From Pseudomonas sp. JAI120 (GTDB lineage Bacteria > Pseudomonadota > Gammaproteobacteria > Pseudomonadales > Pseudomonadaceae): a DNA stretch of 64,000 nucleotides. Below, piece by piece: positions 27,049-35,817 of the stretch (within the stretch, counting starts at the first letter, position 1; each line of letters opens with the position of its first letter). The position numbers and the translations under genes are program-made. The stretch covers positions 124,001-188,000 of the forward strand of contig NZ_JACHCZ010000006.1 in the NCBI RefSeq assembly GCF_014207255.1. The letters run 5' to 3'. The notes below the pieces were generated by a model. It saw nothing but the letters and a program-made list of their open reading frames with translations, was not told the origin of the DNA and ran no database searches.

Positions 27049-28491
27049 ATGAATAACGTCGTGTCAATCGAACGAAGCAGGGTATTTTTTCCTGCCGATA
27101 AACTGTTGAATATTTCTGCCACCTCATCCGTAGGCGATCATTGCACAGCGACTGACACTTACACTGAGTACCTGCGGTTCTGGCAAAGCAGTTCGCTGCA
27201 ACCCGGACATGTCGTGGTCATCGCCTTGCCGAATACGATCGATGTACTGCATATGTTCTTTGCCGTGCTTAACAGTGGCCTGGTACCGGCGCTGATCGCG
27301 CCGACTACACCGGCTGAGCGGCTTGGGCAGATCATCGAGGATTTCCAGGCGGCGGCGTTGGTGAAGTCGGCGCTGGGCTATGACGCTATTGCCCGTGGGC
27401 CCGGCGCACGTACGCAGCTGATCGGTCGTTGGAGTGCGCTGATTTTCGATGCGCCTCGGCTGCCGTCAACCCGGCCGGGTGAGGTGATCATCACCACGTC
27501 AGGCACGTCGGCGTCGTTCAGCAGTGGCTGCGTACACCGGTTCGAATCGTTGCACACCAACGCCTTGCGGCATGCCCATAGCATCGGGCTGCGCAAGGAG
27601 GATCGTGTGCTGGTGAACCTGCCGTTGTATTACTCGACGGCGTTGGTGGCACAAGCCATCGCGACCCTGGCGCTGGACGCCCAATTGGTCATCAGCGGCC
27701 CACCCTTTTTGCTAACGCAATACACCCGCGATATTGCGGCGCATGGCATCACGGTCAGTTCATTGACCCCGGTGCTGTTGCGGCAGATCAATGCCTGCGA
27801 ACCGTCAGGCTTGCCTCCAGGTTTGCGGGTGCTGAGTGTGGGCGGCGACCATGTCCCGCCGGAGCAGGTGCAACGTTGCCTGCACGCCAACCCGCAATTG
27901 GAGTTGTACCTGACGTACGGCATCACCGAGGCCGGGCCTCGTGTATCGACATTGGCTGCCCACCGCGTCGAACCGGCCCGGCATGACTCGGTGGGGCTGC
28001 CGTTGGAGGGCACCGAGGTGATGCTCGACGCCTTACCCGAGAGCCCTTGGCAGGGGGAGTTGCTGGTGGCGTCCAGCACGTTGATGCTCAACAAGATCGG
28101 GCGCAGCGCGAAATCACCCTTGGTTGACATCAACGGTAAGACGTGGCTGCGCACCGGCGACATTTTTACCCTCGATGCCCAGGGGTATCTGTTCTTCAAG
28201 GGGCGCAAATCGGACTTCCTGGTGATCAACGATGAGAAGGTCAACCTCGGTGCGATCAAGCATATCTGCCGCACGCTGCCCGGGGTCATCAGTTGTCGCA
28301 CGCTGGTCAAGCCAACGCAGCAGGCGCTGGCGGGGTTCGAGCTGGAAGTGACCCTCGACCGGTCCATCGTGCCGTCCTGCGACGGCCCTTCGTTCAAGCA
28401 ACGCATCCTGAAACTGCTCAAGCGCTACGAGCGCCCCGGCCACATTGACCTGGTCTTTCAGGACGCCGGCTCCATCGTCAATTACAAATAG
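27049..28491 (+). CDS. Adenylate-forming acyl/aminoacyl ligase
   Basis: A 480-residue ANL-superfamily enzyme. Core motifs: A3-like TTSGTSASFSSGCVHR (about 161-176), A5 TYGITEAGP, A7 LRTGDIF, A8 GRKSDFLVINDEKVNL. The chain ends with GSIVNYK, where the final lysine takes the place of the A10 catalytic lysine. The P-loop lacks the usual Pro-Lys, and the protein is somewhat short. It probably activates a carboxylic acid as the AMP ester and loads the adjacent ACP. Substrate cannot be predicted by eye; both fatty and small amino acids are possible. Confidence 0.85.
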   Translation: MNNVVSIERSRVFFPADKLLNISATSSVGDHCTATDTYTEYLRFWQSSSLQPGHVVVIALPNTIDVLHMFFAVLNSGLVPALIAPTTPAERLGQIIEDFQAAALVKSALGYDAIARGPGARTQLIGRWSALIFDAPRLPSTRPGEVIITTSGTSASFSSGCVHRFESLHTNALRHAHSIGLRKEDRVLVNLPLYYSTALVAQAIATLALDAQLVISGPPFLLTQYTRDIAAHGITVSSLTPVLLRQINACEPSGLPPGLRVLSVGGDHVPPEQVQRCLHANPQLELYLTYGITEAGPRVSTLAAHRVEPARHDSVGLPLEGTEVMLDALPESPWQGELLVASSTLMLNKIGRSAKSPLVDINGKTWLRTGDIFTLDAQGYLFFKGRKSDFLVINDEKVNLGAIKHICRTLPGVISCRTLVKPTQQALAGFELEVTLDRSIVPSCDGPSFKQRILKLLKRYERPGHIDLVFQDAGSIVNYK

Positions 28492-28500
28492 GTGACTGCT

Positions 28501-29184
28501 ATGAATGAACAGATTACGGCTGCGGTCCGCCACGTGATCGCCCGCTACGCGCTGTCCTCGCTGGAGGATGTCATGGCCTTGATTCCTCGCTACATGTGCC
28601 ATGTGCTGCAAGAGTCCGAACAGTTCGAGACCTACCCGCCCAATGTCGTCAAGTTGAAGTTCGACGCTGAACAATGGGACGTCTACATCCAGCGCTACGA
28701 GCACTACCGGGATGAGGTGATTCCCGGGATCAGCCCGTTGGACTACCTCAACGCCATGCTGGATGAAGGCCCGCGGTTGCCGTGTTTCTGCTCGGAAATG
28801 GCCAACGTCGCTGGCGTGCTCGTCAGCCAGTTGCTCGGCCAGAAGGTCTACGCGGTGAGGAATATCTTCGTCAACTATTTGTACCTGCCGCAACGCTGGC
28901 ACTGCATCAACGCGTTGATACAGGACAACCGCATCCGCTACTTCGATGCCTCGGCCTACGCCCAGGTACTGGACAAGAAGCGTCGCAAGATCGTCGAGCC
29001 CTCGCAGTTGCCTGGCTTCAATGCGGCCGATATTGACGAGGTCTTCATCCACAGCGACCGCTGGCTGCAAAACGAACCGTTTGCCCGGCGCATCGAGCTG
29101 GTCTCGGGCCAGTTGCTCGACAACTACTACCCCTCGCCAGTGCGCGACAAGCCGGTTGACGAATTTCAACGGGTATTCGGCTGA
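28501..29184 (+). CDS. Transglutaminase-like protein of the biosynthetic cluster
   Basis: A 227-residue protein with no name that I recognise, but the order of possible catalytic residues is that of the transglutaminase/papain-like fold: Cys95 or Cys97 in PCFCSEMANVAGVLVSQLLG, His134 in PQRWHCINALIQ and Asp149 in RIRYFDASAY. The helix after the Cys and the strands around His and Asp have the family's spacing (about 37-39 and 15 residues). Transglutaminase-like enzymes form amide bonds in some natural product pathways (AdmF of andrimid). Start ATG 28501 lies 9 bp after the ligase stop. Inferred role: amide formation or release of the ACP-bound chain. It could instead be non-enzymatic. Confidence 0.55.
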   Translation: MNEQITAAVRHVIARYALSSLEDVMALIPRYMCHVLQESEQFETYPPNVVKLKFDAEQWDVYIQRYEHYRDEVIPGISPLDYLNAMLDEGPRLPCFCSEMANVAGVLVSQLLGQKVYAVRNIFVNYLYLPQRWHCINALIQDNRIRYFDASAYAQVLDKKRRKIVEPSQLPGFNAADIDEVFIHSDRWLQNEPFARRIELVSGQLLDNYYPSPVRDKPVDEFQRVFG

Positions 29185-29217
29185 GGCGCTCCCCCCGACT
29201 TTTCTACTGGAGGCACT

Positions 29218-30327
29218 ATGAACAAGGTTGTGGTGACAGGTCTTGGATGGACCACTGCATTGGGGCATCAATTGCAGGACGTATGGGACCGACTTTTACT
29301 GGGCGACACCGGTATACGTGATCTGCCCGCCGAGTATCCGCTCAAGAACACCCTGGCAGGAAGCCTGCCGGACAGCGACACGACCGAGCCCAAGGCGCGC
29401 TTGCTGGGGATGACGCAACGCACGGTCAAGGCGGCACTGGAGGACGCGCACGTGGCCGTCAGAGGGCAAAACCCGCGGCAGTTTTTGATCGCCGGCACCA
29501 GCCTTGGGTATCGCCTGGACAGCTTGGCGTTTCATGAAGACCCGCTGGACGAATGGGTGGTGAGCACGGCGCAGCAACTCGGTTTGCAGCCGTTGGCGCT
29601 GTCCACCGCGTGCTCATCGGGCTCGGATGCACTGATGTTGGGCGCCTACCTGATTCGTGCCGGGTTGGCCGACACCTGCGTCTGCGGTGGCGCCGATATC
29701 CTCGGACGTTCAAAACGCCTGGCCCATACCGCGTTGGGCACGATGTCGGCGACGCGACTACGTGCGTTCGACCAGCGCCACGACGGCACCTTGCTGGGGG
29801 AGGGCGCAGGCTTCTTGGTGCTTGAGCGTCAAGGGCAAGAGGCGCGCAAACCCTATGCCTACCTGCTGGGTTGTGGCTCGGCCAACGATGCTGCCGGCCT
29901 CACCGCGCCAGATGAGCAAGGCACCGGCATCCGTCTGGCATTGGACCGATCGCTGGAAGAGGCGGGTATCCACCGCAACCAGATCGGCCTGGTCAATGCC
30001 CATGGCTCCGGAACCCTGACCAATGACCGCGTGGAAAGCGCGACCTATGCCGATTATTTCAGCGGTTACCAGCCCATCGTCTTTGCCACCAAAGGCGCGT
30101 TTGGCCACACGTTGGGCGCCACGGGGGCGCTGGAAGCGATTGCCTTGGTCAAGAGCCTGCAGACCGGCGTCGTGCCACCCATTCATGGGCTCGGGACGCC
30201 AATGGCAGACCTTGATTTGCGCTTGCCCGTCGGCACGGCCTTGCATGCCCAGGCAGAGATCGGCCTGAGCCTCACCATCGGCTTTGGCGGGTTCAACACC
30301 AGCCTTGTGTTCCAGCGCTACAGCTAA
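29218..30327 (+). CDS. Beta-ketoacyl synthase (KAS I/II type)
   Basis: A 369-residue condensing enzyme, a little shorter than FabF (about 410). The thiolase-fold triad is complete: Cys132 in LSTACSSGSDALM, His262 in VNAHGSGT and His297 in KGAFGHTLGATGALEA, with Lys292 before it. Gly-rich C-terminus IGFGGFNTSLVFQ fits. It is followed 21 bp later by a small ketosynthase-like protein, an arrangement like a ketosynthase with a chain-length-type partner. Expected to perform one or more decarboxylative condensations on the cluster ACP. No acyltransferase is present in the cluster, so malonyl loading must come from the host. Confidence 0.92.
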   Translation: MNKVVVTGLGWTTALGHQLQDVWDRLLLGDTGIRDLPAEYPLKNTLAGSLPDSDTTEPKARLLGMTQRTVKAALEDAHVAVRGQNPRQFLIAGTSLGYRLDSLAFHEDPLDEWVVSTAQQLGLQPLALSTACSSGSDALMLGAYLIRAGLADTCVCGGADILGRSKRLAHTALGTMSATRLRAFDQRHDGTLLGEGAGFLVLERQGQEARKPYAYLLGCGSANDAAGLTAPDEQGTGIRLALDRSLEEAGIHRNQIGLVNAHGSGTLTNDRVESATYADYFSGYQPIVFATKGAFGHTLGATGALEAIALVKSLQTGVVPPIHGLGTPMADLDLRLPVGTALHAQAEIGLSLTIGFGGFNTSLVFQRYS

Positions 30328-30348
30328 GTCACTTTCAAGGAGGGCCTT

Positions 30349-30858
30349 ATGAAAATCCTGGATCGCGCTCACGCCAGCAACTTTACCTACAACGACCTTG
30401 ATGAGGGCTTGCGCAAGGGCCTCAAAAGCGCTGACCCCTCGGTCTACAGCGTGCTGTCCAGCGTCAGCAAGTTGTACCTCAAGTATCACCAGCGCCTCGA
30501 CCCGGTGCGTGGCCAGGTCGGCTTGATCTACTACGGCAACGCTTACCCCAAGACCATCACCGGCAGGATCGTCGAAGGCCTGGCCAGCAAGGACCGTGTT
30601 TCGCCCTCGGACTTTATCAACGCCAATGCCGGGGCGGCGACATCCATCTGCTGCACACGCTATGGCTTTCAGGGGCCGACGCTGGTCCTAACCATGCCAG
30701 GGCACAACGTTCAAGCCATTGCCCGGGGCTTGGCCGACTACTGGCTGACAACGGGCCAGGCCGACTATCTGTTTCTGGTCGAGGCCCAGACCGACAGCGC
30801 TGAAGTGCTGCACGTCAGTACCGAACTGCTACAGCGTGCAAGCGCGCAATTTCACTGA
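30349..30858 (+). CDS. Small ketosynthase-like protein lacking the active Cys
   Basis: A 169-residue protein that resembles the N-terminal half of a ketosynthase (ketoacyl-synt_2 type): SKLYLKYHQRLDPVRGQVGL, PSDFINANAGAATSICCTRY, GFQGPTLVLTMPGHNVQAIA, then RGLADYWLTTGQADYLFLVE. At the position of the catalytic ACASG loop it has TMPGHN, so no nucleophilic cysteine. Proteins of this kind accompany ketosynthases in aryl-polyene clusters. A heterodimer with the KS at 29218-30327, setting chain length or stability, is inferred. Confidence 0.75.
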   Translation: MKILDRAHASNFTYNDLDEGLRKGLKSADPSVYSVLSSVSKLYLKYHQRLDPVRGQVGLIYYGNAYPKTITGRIVEGLASKDRVSPSDFINANAGAATSICCTRYGFQGPTLVLTMPGHNVQAIARGLADYWLTTGQADYLFLVEAQTDSAEVLHVSTELLQRASAQFH

Positions 30859-30884
30859 ATCAATACCCACCGATCGAGGTTGTC

Positions 30885-32573
30885 ATGGAAAACACTTACG
30901 ACGTAGCCATCATTGGCAGTGGCATTGCTGGAACCATGTTGGGCGCTATCCTGGCCAAGGAGGGCGTGAAAGTTGCCATCATCGACGCCGGGACCCATCC
31001 GCGTTTTGCGGTGGGCGAGTCGATGGTGCCCGAGAGTGCCGTGCTGCTCAAAATCCTGGCCAACCGCTATGCCATTCCCGAGCTGGCTTACCCTGGCGAA
31101 CTCAACTCGCTGATCAAGCATGTGGGCTCTTCGTCGGCAGGCATCAAGTTGGCGTTCAGTTTCGCCTGGAACGGCAAGCATCAGGAACACAACCCGCTGG
31201 ACGTGGTGTCCACTCCGGTCATCGCCCCCGAGGCCCATCTGTTCCGCCAGGATGTGGACGCCTATTACTTGGCCTTGGCCGCCAGGCTCGGCGCGACCAT
31301 CAAGCAGCAAGCACGTATTCAGGACATTGAAGAGACCGCCGATGGCCTGATCCTGAACCTGGGCCGCGAACAGCTCAGCGCACGCTACGTGGTGGACGCG
31401 GCGGGCTACCGTTCACCCATCGCCGACAAGTACCAACTGCGCCAGGGCGCGCGGGAAATGCAGGCGCGTACCCGTTCGATCTTCACGCACATGACCGGGG
31501 TCAAGCTCTACGAAGATGTCATCGCGTCGACCCAGGCCTCCGGCTCGCCCACGCCGCTGGCGCAAAGCACCTTGCACCATATGTTCAAGGGCGGGTGGTT
31601 GTGGATCATCCCGTTCAACAATCATCCTCACTCTACCAACCCCTTGTGCAGCATCGGGTTGCAACTGGATATCGACGAGCATGGTCCCGCCGGCGATCCG
31701 GAGGTGGAGTTCAAGCAGTTTCTCGACGATCACCCGTCCGTTGCCCGGCATTTCGAGGGCGCGGCCAGGGTGCGAGAGTGGACGGTAGCCCCTCGGCTCA
31801 ACTACACCAGCCGCGAAAGCGTGGGTGACCGTTACTGTTTGCTCGGCCATGCGGTGGGGTTTGTCGACCCCTTGTTTTCTCGTGGCTTGGTCAACACCTT
31901 TGAGTCGATTGCGCGGGTGGCGCCGAAGATTCTCAAGGCGGTCAAGACGGATGTCTGGCGCAAGGAGGACTTCTACTCCTATCAGGACTACAGCCTGGAA
32001 GTGGTGAAGGTGAACGACCGCCTGGTGGCCAATTCCTTCACGGCCTTCGACAGCTTCCCCCTCTGGAACGCGTGGTTCAGGGTGTGGATCAGTGGCAGCT
32101 ACATCGGCGTGCTGCGGTTTCGCAAGATCCTCTCGGACTACCTCAAGACCGGCGATAACGAGGCCCTTGAACAGGCGTTCGAGACCGCAACGTATGCCGG
32201 GCACTTGTCGATCGAGAGTCCGTATTACGAAGTGCTGTTCGAAGCCGCCTGCACCGCTATGGAAGCCTACGCTGCCGGCCAGCAAAGCGAAGCGCAGACC
32301 ATCGAGGTGCTGCAACGCCTGTTCGAAGAGCAGCGCGAGCATTTGCCGATCGATTTTGCCGATTTCTCCAACCGCTTCATTTCCCGGGCCAGCCAGGAGT
32401 TTGCCGACTCACTGCTCAAGTGGGCCAATGATGCGCCGGGCGGGCTCAAGGCACGGTTTGATCGCGGGGATGCGCCGGTCAAGTTTGACTTCCTCGACAG
32501 CTACCGTTATGGCGACCGCTTGCAATTGGCGGCCGAGGCGGACGCTGCGTTGCACGCCTATCGGGCGCGCTGA
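30885..32573 (+). CDS. Flavin-dependent halogenase-like monooxygenase
   Basis: A 562-residue FAD enzyme. The dinucleotide motif is GSGIAGTM (11-18), followed by VGESMVPES (43-51). The halogenase signature WxWxIP is present as WLWIIP (238-243), and HAVGFVDPLFSRGL (about 322-335) is the conserved flavin-binding segment; Lys78 in SLIKHVGSS is a candidate for the lysine that activates hypohalous acid. A roughly 200-residue C-terminal helical domain follows. A flavin reductase is encoded at 33967, as needed by such enzymes. Whether it halogenates or hydroxylates cannot be settled from sequence; the signature favours halogenation. Confidence 0.8.
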   Translation: MENTYDVAIIGSGIAGTMLGAILAKEGVKVAIIDAGTHPRFAVGESMVPESAVLLKILANRYAIPELAYPGELNSLIKHVGSSSAGIKLAFSFAWNGKHQEHNPLDVVSTPVIAPEAHLFRQDVDAYYLALAARLGATIKQQARIQDIEETADGLILNLGREQLSARYVVDAAGYRSPIADKYQLRQGAREMQARTRSIFTHMTGVKLYEDVIASTQASGSPTPLAQSTLHHMFKGGWLWIIPFNNHPHSTNPLCSIGLQLDIDEHGPAGDPEVEFKQFLDDHPSVARHFEGAARVREWTVAPRLNYTSRESVGDRYCLLGHAVGFVDPLFSRGLVNTFESIARVAPKILKAVKTDVWRKEDFYSYQDYSLEVVKVNDRLVANSFTAFDSFPLWNAWFRVWISGSYIGVLRFRKILSDYLKTGDNEALEQAFETATYAGHLSIESPYYEVLFEAACTAMEAYAAGQQSEAQTIEVLQRLFEEQREHLPIDFADFSNRFISRASQEFADSLLKWANDAPGGLKARFDRGDAPVKFDFLDSYRYGDRLQLAAEADAALHAYRAR

Positions 32574-32589
32574 GTTTTCCCATTGCATG

Positions 32590-32613
32590 CGGCTCCGGTG
32601 AAGGCTGGAGCCG
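32590..32613 (+). terminator. Hairpin between the halogenase-like and transaminase genes
   Basis: CGGCTCC (32590-32596) and GGAGCCG (32607-32613) form a perfect 7-bp stem with a 10-nt loop, followed by TTTC. It could be a weak terminator or a processing/stability element that sets the relative expression of the transaminase. Confidence 0.45.
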
Positions 32614-32644
32614 TTTCGACGGTTGGCTACGAGAGGGCAATGGT

Positions 32645-33949
32645 ATGCAAGATAAAACCCAGGCATTGGCGCAGCGACGTACTCAGGCAGTCGCCCGGGG
32701 CGTCAACCAGGCCCATGCCGTGTACGTGCAGCGTGCCGAAAATGCCTTGCTGTGGGATGTCGAAGGACGGCGCTACGTGGATTTCTGCGGCGGGATTGCA
32801 GCGCTCAACACGGGCCACCTGCACCCGCGGGTGGTCGACGCGGTGCAGGCGCAATTGCAGCGGTTTACCCATACCTGTTTTGCCGCGTTGCCCTATGAGG
32901 GCTACATCGCCGTGTGTGAAGCGATCAACGCCAGGGTGCCGGGGGATTTTGCCAAAAAGGCGCTGCTGTTGACCACGGGCTCCGAGGCCGTGGAAAGCGC
33001 GTTGAAGATCGCGCGGGTACACACGCGTCGCACCGGCGTCATCGTGTTCACCGGTGCCTATCACGGCCGAACTCTGATGACCCTGGCGATGACCGCCAAG
33101 GTCAACCCCTACGCCCAAGGTATGGGGTTGATGCCCGGTGGTGTCTACCGGGCACTGTTCCCGGATGCAGACGCCGGGGTCTCGGTGGTCGAGGCGATGA
33201 ACAGCATTCACCGGATCTTCAGCAGCGACGCCGCACCGGAAGATATCGCCGCCATCGTGATCGAGCCCGTCCAGGGGGAAGGGGGCTTTGTCGTTGCCCC
33301 TGTGGCATTCATGGTTGCGCTGCGCGCCTTGTGCGACCAGCACGGCATTGTGCTGATCGCGGACGAAATACAGTGTGGCGCCGGGCGTACCGGCAGTTTT
33401 TTTGCCATGGAACAGATGGGTGTGCACGCCGATTTGATCGTGTTCGGCAAGTCGATTGCCGGCGGTTTGCCGTTAGCCGGCGTGACCGGCAAGGCTGCAA
33501 TCATGGATGCGCCCGTGCCCGGCGGCCTCGGCGGGACCTATGCCGGCAACCCGCTGGCCTGTGCGGCTGCCTTGGCAGTCCTGCGGGTGTTTGATGAGCA
33601 AGGCTTGCTCGATATCGCCCGGGAACTGGGCGAGGAGTTGCGCGACAACCTCAAGGAAATCACCGGCGCCCTTGGCATTCACTGCCGCATCCGCGGGTTG
33701 GGGGCAATGGTTGCCCTGGAGCTGTTCGACGATGCTGCACGTCGCATCCCTTCCGCGCGCCTGACCCGGCAGTTGATCCAAGACGCGCGCGCGCGAGGCT
33801 TGCTGCTGCTGGCGTGCGGGCAGTACGGCAATATCATCCGTTTTCTCATGCCCCTGACCATTCCCCGGCCGGTATTGCTTGAAGGCCTGGAAATACTGGC
33901 GGCGTGCTTGACAGCAATCGACAACCATACCGTGGTTGGCCAACTCTGA
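32645..33949 (+). CDS. Class III PLP aminotransferase, GabT-like
   Basis: A 434-residue omega-aminotransferase: VYVQRAENALLWDVEGRRYV, DFCGGIAALNTGHLHPRV, TTGSEAVESALKIARVHT, IEPVQGEGGFVVAP and LIADEIQCGAGRTG are all canonical; the PLP lysine is Lys269 in VFGKSIAGGLP. It is closest in look to 4-aminobutyrate aminotransferase. These enzymes aminate terminal aldehydes or convert gamma-amino acids to semialdehydes. In the cluster it may aminate a carbonyl on the assembled chain, giving an amine that can close to a cyclic imine, or supply a semialdehyde precursor. Confidence 0.92.
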   Translation: MQDKTQALAQRRTQAVARGVNQAHAVYVQRAENALLWDVEGRRYVDFCGGIAALNTGHLHPRVVDAVQAQLQRFTHTCFAALPYEGYIAVCEAINARVPGDFAKKALLLTTGSEAVESALKIARVHTRRTGVIVFTGAYHGRTLMTLAMTAKVNPYAQGMGLMPGGVYRALFPDADAGVSVVEAMNSIHRIFSSDAAPEDIAAIVIEPVQGEGGFVVAPVAFMVALRALCDQHGIVLIADEIQCGAGRTGSFFAMEQMGVHADLIVFGKSIAGGLPLAGVTGKAAIMDAPVPGGLGGTYAGNPLACAAALAVLRVFDEQGLLDIARELGEELRDNLKEITGALGIHCRIRGLGAMVALELFDDAARRIPSARLTRQLIQDARARGLLLLACGQYGNIIRFLMPLTIPRPVLLEGLEILAACLTAIDNHTVVGQL

Positions 33950-33966
33950 AAAAGGTGGACAGGCAA

Positions 33967-34455
33967 ATGCAGACGCTTGAAAAACAGTTGGATAAACGCG
34001 CATTGCGCAATGCCTACGGCAAGTACGCCACGGGTGTCACCGTCGTCACGACCCTGGATGACAACGGCGCGCCCGCCGGGCTGACGGTCAGTAGTTTCAA
34101 TTCGGTTTCACTGGAGCCGGCGCTGGTGCTGTGGAGCCTGCGCAAGGAGTCCTATACCGCCCCCGCGTTCCAGGCGGCGCGGGGCTTTGCGATCAATGTA
34201 TTGGCGCATGAGCAACAACTGCTGAGCGACCGTTTTGCAACGCCGACCGCGGATAAGTTCAGCCAGGTGCCTTATGCAATCAGCCAAAACCAACTGCCAT
34301 TGATCGACGGCGCGATTGCACAGTTCGAATGCATCAAACGCAATGAATTCGATGGCGGCGACCATTGGATTTTCATCGGTGAGGTCATCAATTTCACCCT
34401 GAATGAAGGCAGCCCGTTGATCTTCCACGGGGGCAAATACGCGACGGCGGTCTAG
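33967..34455 (+). CDS. Flavin reductase
   Basis: A 162-residue flavin reductase-like protein: LRNAYGKYATGVTVVTTLDD, PAGLTVSSFNSVSLEPALVL and FAINVLAHEQQLLSDRFA follow the family (HpaC/PheA2-type split-barrel), and the C-terminus has the common DHWIFIGEVINF strand. ATG 33967 lies 17 bp after the transaminase stop. It most likely supplies reduced flavin to the halogenase-like enzyme at 30885. Its last 4 bp overlap the end of the convergent GST gene. Confidence 0.92.
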   Translation: MQTLEKQLDKRALRNAYGKYATGVTVVTTLDDNGAPAGLTVSSFNSVSLEPALVLWSLRKESYTAPAFQAARGFAINVLAHEQQLLSDRFATPTADKFSQVPYAISQNQLPLIDGAIAQFECIKRNEFDGGDHWIFIGEVINFTLNEGSPLIFHGGKYATAV

Positions 34456-35135
34456 CCGACAGCGCGGCGCTCGAGGCTGCCGGCAATCGCCTGTAGCTTG
34501 TCGACGTCGCCGTGCGCACGCTCGTGATACGGCGCGCCTGCGGCATAGGCGCGCCGAACGTCGTCCCGTTGGGCCATGCGTTGCAGGTACTGCGCAACGT
34601 TCGGCAACGCCTCAAGGCTGACGTGCAGCAGTTTGTGCAGCCGCAGCCAGGGATAAATCGCCATGTCGGCAATGGAAAAGTCGCCGCAAATGAACGGTTG
34701 CCCGGCGATTGCCTGCTCGAACACCTCAAACAACGTTTGAGTCTGGTTCAGGTAGCGCGCAGCCGAGTACGTGTCGGCTTGGGGCGCCTGATGATGGAAG
34801 TGGTAATTCTGCCCGGCCATCGGTCCCAGGCTGCTGACTTGCCAGATCAACCATTGCACCACCTGCCAGCGTTGCTCGGGCGATGTGCCGCGAAAACGTG
34901 CGTGTTTTTCCCCCAGGTACAGCAGCACCGCCGCAGACTCCACCACCACTTGCTGGTTGTGATTGTCCAGCAGCACCGGAATTTTGGCGTGCGGGTTAAC
35001 CTGCAGGTACGCGGGAAGGTGTTGCTCATCGCTGGCGAGGTGAATATGGCAGATGTCATAACTGACCGCGAGGGCCTCCAGCATCAGCAGGATTTTATAG
35101 CCATTGGCGGTGGGCGAGAAAAAGACGGTGTACAT
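34452..35135 (-). CDS. Glutathione S-transferase family protein
   Basis: A 227-residue GST: thioredoxin-like N-terminal domain with SPTANGYKILLMLEALAV, the cis-Pro loop PHAKIPVLLD and the glutathione-binding VVESAAVLLYLGEKH, then an all-helical C-terminal domain with FICGDFSIADMAIYPWL. It resembles YfcG/Nu-type GSTs. Encoded opposite to the biosynthetic operon and tail to tail with the flavin reductase. Likely roles are self-protection against an electrophilic product or thiol chemistry on an intermediate. Confidence 0.9.
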   Translation of the reverse strand: MYTVFFSPTANGYKILLMLEALAVSYDICHIHLASDEQHLPAYLQVNPHAKIPVLLDNHNQQVVVESAAVLLYLGEKHARFRGTSPEQRWQVVQWLIWQVSSLGPMAGQNYHFHHQAPQADTYSAARYLNQTQTLFEVFEQAIAGQPFICGDFSIADMAIYPWLRLHKLLHVSLEALPNVAQYLQRMAQRDDVRRAYAAGAPYHERAHGDVDKLQAIAGSLERRAVG

Positions 35136-35163
35136 AGAGGCCGTTCATGTGAGCGCAGAGCGA

Positions 35164-35185
35164 AGAGCCGGCGGGTGCCGGCTCT
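35164..35185 (-). terminator. Terminator-like hairpin after the second GST gene
   Basis: AGAGCCGGC (35164-35172) and GCCGGCTCT (35177-35185) form a perfect 9-bp stem with a GGGT loop, 19 bp beyond the stop of the GST gene at 35204. The U-tract is weak (TTCGCT), so termination may be partial and the first GST gene may be read through. Confidence 0.55.
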
Positions 35186-35203
35186 CGGTACGTTGCAGGT
35201 GAC

Positions 35204-35806
35204 TTATTCGATGGAGTATCGCTTGAAGGCCGGGTGTTCCTCGAGTCGCCTGGCGTGGCGCTGCAGGTGCGGGAAGGCCTTGGCGTTAACCACTGAGGCG
35301 ACTGTGAACTGGCTGAAAGACCAGGCCACTGCAGCGCTGATGGCACCTTGGGTCAGGGCGCCATCCGGCTCATGGGCCAGGCGTTTTTCCAGGGCCGAGT
35401 AGGCTGCCAGCAACTGGCCGGTTACGCGGTCGAGCCAGGGCTCGTGGAGTTTTTCGGCGGGGCGCAGGTTATGTTCGTACACGATCTGCACGGTTTTTTC
35501 ACAGGCGGCCAGGGCGAGGCCAATCAACTGCAGGTCCTGGGCGCGCGCGCCGGCTTGCTGTGGCAACAGCTTTCTATCAGCCGGGGCCAACGCTTCGAAG
35601 TAATCGAGAATCAGGCTTGAGTCCATCAACACAGTTGAATCATCCAGCACCAGGCTGGGCGCCTTTACCACCGGGTTGATCTTGGCAAATTGTTCGTAGG
35701 TGCTGAATACCGAAAGTGGCTGATGCTCAAAGTCGACGCCGTAAAGATTCAGGGAAATTGCTACGCGGCGCACATAGGGCGAGTCCAGCATGCCGACCAG
35801 TTTCAT
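35204..35806 (-). CDS. Glutathione S-transferase family protein
   Basis: A 200-residue GST: MKLVGMLDSPYVRRVAISLN (N-terminal strand and helix with a likely catalytic serine), INPVVKAPSLVLDD and MDSSLILDYFEAL provide the glutathione site; AISAAVAWSFSQFTVASVVN is in the helical domain. It is close to GSTs of the maleylacetoacetate-isomerase-like/beta group. With the other GST and the small protein upstream it forms a three-gene minus-strand unit opposite the LysR gene. Confidence 0.88.
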   Translation of the reverse strand: MKLVGMLDSPYVRRVAISLNLYGVDFEHQPLSVFSTYEQFAKINPVVKAPSLVLDDSTVLMDSSLILDYFEALAPADRKLLPQQAGARAQDLQLIGLALAACEKTVQIVYEHNLRPAEKLHEPWLDRVTGQLLAAYSALEKRLAHEPDGALTQGAISAAVAWSFSQFTVASVVNAKAFPHLQRHARRLEEHPAFKRYSIE

Positions 35807-35817
35807 GAAGCCTCCAT

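Noticed and set aside
28114-29271. Long minus-strand frame (385 residues) opposite the ligase and transglutaminase-like genes
   Set aside because: High-GC antisense frame with no domain; both plus-strand genes carry clear motifs and ribosome-binding sites.
26778-32573. Aryl-polyene or polyyne cluster
   Set aside because: No ketoreductase/dehydratase set, acyltransferase or desaturases; only the ketosynthase pair, ACP and ligase resemble those systems.
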